The position numbers and the translations under genes are program-made. DNA of 64,000 bases from Parerythrobacter jejuensis (GTDB lineage Bacteria > Pseudomonadota > Alphaproteobacteria > Sphingomonadales > Sphingomonadaceae): assembly GCF_039536765.1 (NCBI RefSeq), contig NZ_BAAAZF010000001.1, positions 2,294,001 through 2,358,000 of the forward strand, in the 5' to 3' direction. A model generated the notes under the pieces. It saw only the letters and a list, made by a program, of their open reading frames with translations. It was not told the origin of the DNA and made no database searches. Within the stretch, counting starts at the first letter, position 1; the number at the start of each line of letters is the position of its first letter. Below, one piece after another: positions 59,978 to 64,000 of the stretch.

Positions 59978-60649
59978 TTAGTTGTAGTCGACCGTTATCG
60001 GGATCGTACCGCGAAGGTCTCCGCCGCGCCCGATCTGGCTATCGGTCACCAACGTGCCGGTGAAGGTGAATTCGAGAACGCCGTCGGCATCAAGTGTGGG
60101 CAGGGCGGACAGATTGGTTTCGAAGTCGCGCAGTTCCGCCATGCCGCCGCGCGGATCGCGCATGATGACACGATTGGGGAAGTTGATCTGGACCTGGCGA
60201 AACCTCCGGCCGACAATTGTGGCGCGGCCCTGGACCGTGAAGCCGCCAAAATCCTCGAGTTGCCCTGCAACGATTTTCATGCCGGTGGTCGGGTCTAGCA
60301 GGACACTGCCTTCGCCAGCACCGATCATGATCAGGCGGCCAAAATCGATGTCGCTTTCGATAAACAGGTCTGGCGCATTGCCGTTACCGTTGCCGTTTCC
60401 GACCCCGCCATTGCCGTTGCCATTGCCGTTACCATTATTCCCGTTGCCGTTATTGCCGTTCCCGTTGCCGCCGGCGTTTCCGTTTCCGTTGCCATTTCCT
60501 CCAGGGCCGTTCCCTGGCCGGCCGCCGCCTTCGCCCTGGGGCGGAGGGTTGGTGTCACAGAACCTGCATTGCCCCTGCGCCGAAACCGGTTCGGTCGGCA
60601 GCATGGCAATCAGGCAGGCACCAAGCATGAGGGCAAGATAGCGAAACAT
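59978..60649 (-). CDS. Exported DUF4402-like protein with Gly/Asn repeats
   Basis: The 223-residue product has a signal peptide (ending PVSAQG), a CRFC pair, a Gly/Asn repeat tract (about 43-95, units of GNGNGN and GNN) and a C-terminal beta-sandwich (about 100-223). The sandwich has FGRLIMIGAGEGSVLLDP and the ending TIPITVDYN, as in DUF4402 domain proteins, which resemble pilus or adhesin-type subunits. The repeat is imperfect and codon-varied, so it is a protein repeat and not a DNA array. It follows the ygjP gene on the same strand after 50 bases. Confidence 0.75.
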   Translation of the reverse strand: MFRYLALMLGACLIAMLPTEPVSAQGQCRFCDTNPPPQGEGGGRPGNGPGGNGNGNGNAGGNGNGNNGNGNNGNGNGNGNGGVGNGNGNGNAPDLFIESDIDFGRLIMIGAGEGSVLLDPTTGMKIVAGQLEDFGGFTVQGRATIVGRRFRQVQINFPNRVIMRDPRGGMAELRDFETNLSALPTLDADGVLEFTFTGTLVTDSQIGRGGDLRGTIPITVDYN

Positions 60650-60699
60650 CACCCAATTATCGCCGATCACGGTTACCGAAGTGTGAAGGAACGGCCGAA

Positions 60700-61422
60700 T
60701 CAGCCGAACGGCACGAACAGCGTCTTTCCCTCGGTCTTGAGCCACCGGTCAGCGGCGGGCAGATCGCCGTCGAAGATCTGCTCCAGAGCCGCGTAAAAGG
60801 CGGGGGAATGATCGAAATGGAGCCGGTGTGCAGTCTCGTGCGCAACAACTGACCGGCGGACATTTTCAGGCGCCATGATCAGCCGCCAGTTGATCCGCAC
60901 TGCACCCGAAGTTGAACAACTGCCCCAACGCCTGCGCGCGCTGCTGAGCGCCAGCTTTGGTACTTCCAGCCCTGCGCGAACCGAATAATGCGCCAGATCG
61001 CCGGCCAGAATATCCCGTGCTTCGGATTGGAGCCAGCTTCGCAGGCGTGGGGCCAGCGTTTCGCGCGGTCCGCCCAGCGCAATGGTTTCGCCGGAAAGTT
61101 CGGGCGCGCGGGGATGGGCGCGATCCCAATCGATGCGCACAGGGGTTCCGTGGAGCGGCAAATGTCCACCCGGTTCTGGATCACGCCGGTCGGGTCTTTT
61201 GGCGATCTGTTCGCCCAGCCAGTCGGCGCGGCTCTGGGCAAAGGTGAGGGCATCGGCCGTCCGGCCCCAGCGCGGAATGGTCACCCGCACACTTGCTCCG
61301 TCATCGGCCAGTCGCAACACCATCCGTTTGGCGGTGGGATGGCGACGGATCTCGACCGGCAATCTTTGCGCGCCGATTGCGACGACCTGGTCGCGCGGAT
61401 CGTTGCGCAGCCAGTCGATCAT
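60700..61422 (-). CDS. YgjP-like zinc metallopeptidase
   Basis: A 240-residue protein of the YgjP/DUF45 (SprT-like) peptidase group. The zinc motif is HETAHRLHFDHS (near residue 200), and upstream WGSCSTSGAVRINWRLIMAP is the second family block. ATG 61422 overlaps the stop of ycgN (ATGA), so it is coupled to that gene. No export signal is present, so it should be cytoplasmic. The biological substrate is unknown. Confidence 0.87.
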   Translation of the reverse strand: MIDWLRNDPRDQVVAIGAQRLPVEIRRHPTAKRMVLRLADDGASVRVTIPRWGRTADALTFAQSRADWLGEQIAKRPDRRDPEPGGHLPLHGTPVRIDWDRAHPRAPELSGETIALGGPRETLAPRLRSWLQSEARDILAGDLAHYSVRAGLEVPKLALSSARRRWGSCSTSGAVRINWRLIMAPENVRRSVVAHETAHRLHFDHSPAFYAALEQIFDGDLPAADRWLKTEGKTLFVPFG

Positions 61423-61865
61423 TGCGCGTCGCCCCAATCGACAATGTGATGTTCCAGCGGGCCGGCATCGACTTCGTTGATCACCCGCCCGGCCACGCCG
61501 GCGCCCGCATGGTGGACAGCCTCGCGGTCACCCGACAGCAAGTAATGCCATTCGGGCAACGGGCGTCCTTCGGCCCGGCGGCGATAGGCACAACTTTCGG
61601 GCAGCCACTGGACCTCTTCGACAATCTTCAGGGTCAGACGCAGGCAATCGGGCACGAAGGCCTTGCGATTGGCGTAATTGGTGCAGCGCGCAGTTTCGGT
61701 GTCGAGCAGCTTGCACGCGACATTGGTGTCTTCGATATCGCCGGTATCGGCATCCTCGATCTTGTGCAGGCAGCACCGGCCACAGCCATCGCACAAAGCT
61801 TCCCATTCCGCAGGGGAGAGGTCGCGCAGCGGGCGCTCCCAGAATTTCTCCCTCAGCGCACCCAT
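61419..61865 (-). CDS. YcgN family cysteine cluster protein
   Basis: A 148-residue UPF0260/YcgN-type protein. The cysteines are placed as in YkgJ-like iron/zinc clusters: CDGCGRCC near residues 25-32, then CKLLD, CTNY, CLRL and SCAYR. The family is widespread and uncharacterised. It overlaps the upstream SCO gene by 13 bases and the downstream ygjP-like gene by 4 bases, so the three form one operon. Confidence 0.88.
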   Translation of the reverse strand: MGALREKFWERPLRDLSPAEWEALCDGCGRCCLHKIEDADTGDIEDTNVACKLLDTETARCTNYANRKAFVPDCLRLTLKIVEEVQWLPESCAYRRRAEGRPLPEWHYLLSGDREAVHHAGAGVAGRVINEVDAGPLEHHIVDWGDAQ

Positions 61866-62449
61866 TTGGCAATTTCGGTGGCAATCGCGTCCGGGCCCAG
61901 ATCGGTGGGCAGGGTTGCGATCGGTTCACCATCCGGTCCAAACAGATAGGTGATATTGGAATGGTCCATCAGATATCCGCCGCCTGGCTGGTCCTCTCCG
62001 CGCGAATAGAACACTTTGAACGTGTCCGCTGCGGCTTCGATCTGTTCTGCGGTACCCGTCAGGCCAATCAGGCGCGGGTGAAAATTGGCGGTGAATTCCT
62101 CCACCACTTCCTGCGTATCCCGTTCCGGATCGATGGTGATGAATAAGGGTTGGATCTGAGCGCCCAACTGCGGCTCGACCTGTTCGAATTGCTTCAGTCC
62201 GGCCATCGCCCGCTGGACATCGGTGGGGCAGATATCGGGACAGTAGGCATAGCCGAAATAGACAATCCGGTATTGGCCATTAAAATCGCTCCAGCGGACC
62301 GTGTCGCCGGTTTCGCCGGTCAGTTCGAATTCGCCCCCGATGGTTGCACCAGCGAGCGGCGGTTCGCCCACCGGTTCGGGCGTCGCAGCACCGCATGCGG
62401 CTAGCGACAGGGCAAGAAGTGCGGCAAACAAGGTCTTATGGGCAGGCAT
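61853..62449 (-). CDS. SCO1/SenC family copper protein
   Basis: A 198-residue lipoprotein (lipobox LSLAAC, Cys19) with a thioredoxin-like fold. The copper ligands are CPDIC near residue 74 and a histidine in YLMDHSNITYLF near 165. SCO proteins deliver copper to cytochrome oxidase CuA or act as periplasmic reductants. It is the first gene of the sco-ycgN-ygjP operon. No cytochrome oxidase gene is nearby. Confidence 0.9.
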   Translation of the reverse strand: MPAHKTLFAALLALSLAACGAATPEPVGEPPLAGATIGGEFELTGETGDTVRWSDFNGQYRIVYFGYAYCPDICPTDVQRAMAGLKQFEQVEPQLGAQIQPLFITIDPERDTQEVVEEFTANFHPRLIGLTGTAEQIEAAADTFKVFYSRGEDQPGGGYLMDHSNITYLFGPDGEPIATLPTDLGPDAIATEIAKWVR

Positions 62450-62534
62450 GGCGCAGTCGTTCAGCCTCTGCTAACTGGCGATGGAGAAAGGCGAGTCACT
62501 CGCCACAGATAGAATTTTTACAGAAGGTGCAAAG

Positions 62535-63152
62535 GTGTTGCTGCCTCTTTTTCGCAAATCTCTCGTAATTTCGGGCCTGGCTCTTGCGGCTATCACGGCC
62601 CCGGTTTCGGCCCAGAACATGTTCTCGGAAGGCTATTCCTTCCTTGAAGCGGTCAAGGATCGCGATGCCGAGAAGGTCACCACGGCGGTCGACACCCCCG
62701 GCAGTACGTTGATCAACACGCGTGATATCGCTTCCGGACGAACCGCTTTGCACATCGTGGCAGAGCGGCGTGACGCGACCTGGATTCGCTTCCTGACGCA
62801 AAAGGGCGCCAACCCCAATGTGGTCGACAAAAAGGGCATCAGCCCGCTGATGATCTCCTCCAATCTTGGCCATCTCGACGGGGTGGAGGCGTTTCTTGAT
62901 GCCGGAGCGCGGGTCGATGACACCAATAGCCTGGGCGAGACACCGCTGATCAGCGCGACCCATCGCCGTGATTTCGAGATGATCCGGCTATTGCTGGCCA
63001 ATGGCGCCAATCCTGACCGGAGCGACAATTCCGGCCGCACGGCGCGCGACTATGCCGAGATTATCGGCAGCCGCCGCCTGATGGACGAATTCACCGCTGC
63101 GGATGAAGCTCGCAAAGGCAAGGAAACCAAAAGCTACGGCCCGAGTTTCTGA
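62535..63152 (+). CDS. Exported ankyrin-repeat protein
   Basis: A 205-residue product with a signal peptide (ending APVSAQ) and about four ankyrin repeats (residues about 65-180), for example GRTALHIVAERRD, GISPLMISSNLGHLDGVEAFLD and GETPLISATHRRDFEMIRLLLANGANPD. Such periplasmic ankyrin proteins are often partners of other envelope proteins. The start is the GTG at 62535 with AGAAGG seven bases before; the ATG at 62481 lies in front of the signal sequence without support. COQ9 follows after 4 bases. Confidence 0.85.
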   Translation: MLLPLFRKSLVISGLALAAITAPVSAQNMFSEGYSFLEAVKDRDAEKVTTAVDTPGSTLINTRDIASGRTALHIVAERRDATWIRFLTQKGANPNVVDKKGISPLMISSNLGHLDGVEAFLDAGARVDDTNSLGETPLISATHRRDFEMIRLLLANGANPDRSDNSGRTARDYAEIIGSRRLMDEFTAADEARKGKETKSYGPSF

Positions 63153-63156
63153 GGGC

Positions 63157-63819
63157 ATGATTGAAAACGCCGATACCCTGACGCTCGACGAGTTGCGCCT
63201 CGCCCTGGCACCGGCGATTGCCGACAGTGCCATCTTCGATGGATGGGGTGACGAAGCGCTGCTGATGGCAGCGGAAATCGAAGGGATTGATCCCGCCGTG
63301 GCCAGGCTCGCCTTCAAGGGCGGGGCGATGGCAATGATCGGCGCGTGGATCGATACTGTCGACCAGGCGATGGCTGCCGAATGGCCGCAGGAAAAGCTGG
63401 GCGAGCTCAAGATCCGGGAACGGATCCGCACCTTGGTGCAATTCCGTCTCGATGCCGTGGCCGGTCAGGAAGAGGCTGTCCGCAGCGCGTTGGCGATTAT
63501 GGCGATGCCGCAACATGCAGCAGAAGCTGTGCGGATCGGGTGGCGCAGCGCAGATATCATGTGGCGGCTGGCCGGTGATACGGCGACCGATTACAACCAC
63601 TATACCAAGCGCACCATCCTGGCCGGGATCTATGGCGCGACCCTGACCGTCTTCATCAATGACGAGAGCGAGGACAAGGCCGAGACGAAGGCCTTCCTCG
63701 AACGGCGGATCGAAGGGGTGATGAAGTTTGAAAAGGTGAAAGCCCGCCTGTTGCGCCCCGACCGCGAGACATTCAGCGTCACTCGGTTTCTTGGCCGGCT
63801 GCGCTATCCCGCCCGCTGA
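63157..63819 (+). CDS. COQ9 family protein
   Basis: A 220-residue helical protein of the COQ9/TetR-like family that binds isoprene lipids and supports COQ7 in ubiquinone synthesis. Conserved pieces are LALAPAIADSAIFDGWGDEAL, LVQFRLDAVAGQEEAVRSALAIMAMP and WRSADIMWRLAGDTATDYNHYTKRTILAGIY. The ATG at 63157 lies 4 bases after the ankyrin gene, so the pair is co-transcribed; the earlier frame to 63103 overlaps that gene and is rejected. Confidence 0.92.
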   Translation: MIENADTLTLDELRLALAPAIADSAIFDGWGDEALLMAAEIEGIDPAVARLAFKGGAMAMIGAWIDTVDQAMAAEWPQEKLGELKIRERIRTLVQFRLDAVAGQEEAVRSALAIMAMPQHAAEAVRIGWRSADIMWRLAGDTATDYNHYTKRTILAGIYGATLTVFINDESEDKAETKAFLERRIEGVMKFEKVKARLLRPDRETFSVTRFLGRLRYPAR

Positions 63820-63836
63820 AAACCCTCTCGCTTTTC

Positions 63837-63855
63837 ACTATTGATAATCAGTTGC
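63837..63855. promoter_or_regulatory. Putative Fur box before feoA
   Basis: The 19 bases from 63837 centre on TTGATAATCAG. They match the GATAATGATAATCATTATC Fur consensus at 13 of 19 positions by my alignment. The site lies 31 bases before the feoA start, where Fur would block transcription under iron sufficiency. Confidence 0.55.
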
Positions 63856-63886
63856 AATTAGGGTCATGCTCTGGCAGCGGAGCGGA

Positions 63887-64000
63887 ATGACCCTCGACCT
63901 CCTCGAATCCGGCTGCCATGCCACCATCTCCACTATCAATTGGGAGGGGATCGCCGTCGAAGACGGCAAGCGCTTGCGCGCTTTGGGATTTGACGAGGGG
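63887..64000 (+). CDS. feoA: FeoA family ferrous iron transport protein (5' part)
   Basis: The visible 38 residues show an SH3-like fold start and the FeoA mark GKRLRALGFDEG (G...RL..LGF..G) just before the window edge. FeoA is a small cytoplasmic partner of FeoB in ferrous iron uptake. The assignment rests on this short piece. A Fur-like site lies upstream. It is truncated by the end of the window. Confidence 0.8.
   Translation, partial: MTLDLLESGCHATISTINWEGIAVEDGKRLRALGFDEG

Noticed and set aside
59455-60000. FMN riboswitch in front of ribD
   Set aside because: No conserved RFN-like pattern is seen, and ribD is coupled to an upstream gene by a one-base overlap.
60360-60530. Tandem-looking repeat that might be a CRISPR or satellite
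   Set aside because: The units are short, irregular and in frame with a Gly/Asn protein tract; no spacers are present.

Overview
The window looks like a chromosomal segment of a GC-rich alphaproteobacterium, most probably order Sphingomonadales and family Erythrobacteraceae (Erythrobacter, Altererythrobacter or Qipengyuania type). This is inferred from gene content, not from a database search. The signs are NDUFA12-like and COQ9 proteins, DUF2155, DUF192 and DUF1134 envelope proteins, an Oar-like TonB-dependent receptor, a DcaP-like porin, an ABA4-like protein of the kind found in carotenoid makers, and the gene order tRNA-Trp, secE, nusG, rplK, rplA. Almost all of it reads as ordinary vertically inherited chromosome. 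I see no insertion sequence, prophage, integron or CRISPR array.

Layout. 1-6.1 kb: partial msrA, an exported methyltransferase-like protein, aguB-folK, a PEP-CTERM protein divergent from a TPR lipoprotein, tRNA-Lys and yaaA. 6.1-18.4 kb: a coherent acetate-use block with a porin, acetyl-CoA synthetase, a LuxR-type response regulator (CrbR-like), a symporter-domain hybrid histidine kinase (CrbS-like), a large and a small symporter subunit, a DnaQ-like exonuclease and a cNMP/CBS/DUF294 protein. 18.5-28 kb: exported beta-propeller amidohydrolase, acyl-CoA dehydrogenase, PAS-GGDEF protein with a ruined GGDEF motif, a PilZ-XRE fusion, YhhQ-type and CNT-type transporters, and a 2OG-Fe(II) oxygenase. 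28-36.7 kb: Oar-like receptor and TonB-like protein, then an overlapping telA / xpaC-like / PHA-family operon, then a fatty-acyl-AMP ligase.

36.8-47 kb: recX-DUF192-NDUFA12-DUF2155, convergent aat, tRNA-Trp, an AGCS symporter, secE-nusG, an inserted set of membrane and small cysteine-containing proteins, and rplK-rplA with a strong terminator. 47-57.8 kb: FemAB/BioF2-like acetyltransferase with a polysaccharide deacetylase, CinA/MoaB-like protein, Baeyer-Villiger-type monooxygenase, BtuB-like receptor, SDR, tRNA-Ser, DUF1134/EipA-like protein, aminotransferase, GNAT and a single Flp pilin. 57.8-64 kb: ribD-ribE with a small membrane protein, a glycine/asparagine-rich DUF4402-like protein, sco-ycgN-ygjP, an ankyrin protein, COQ9 and the start of feoA behind a Fur-like site.

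The best functional story is the acetate block: uptake (symporter pair), activation (acs), sensing (CrbS/R-like) and two unexplained nucleotide-acting proteins lie together. Other points to check are the PilZ-XRE fusion next to a degenerate GGDEF protein, a two-element motif module built on AAAGTCACA that occurs in the same order at two distant intergenic regions, paired inverted repeats in front of the highly codon-biased Oar-like gene, and folK, whose best start is a CTG overlapping the aguB stop. I found no clearly novel multi-gene defence or mobile system.
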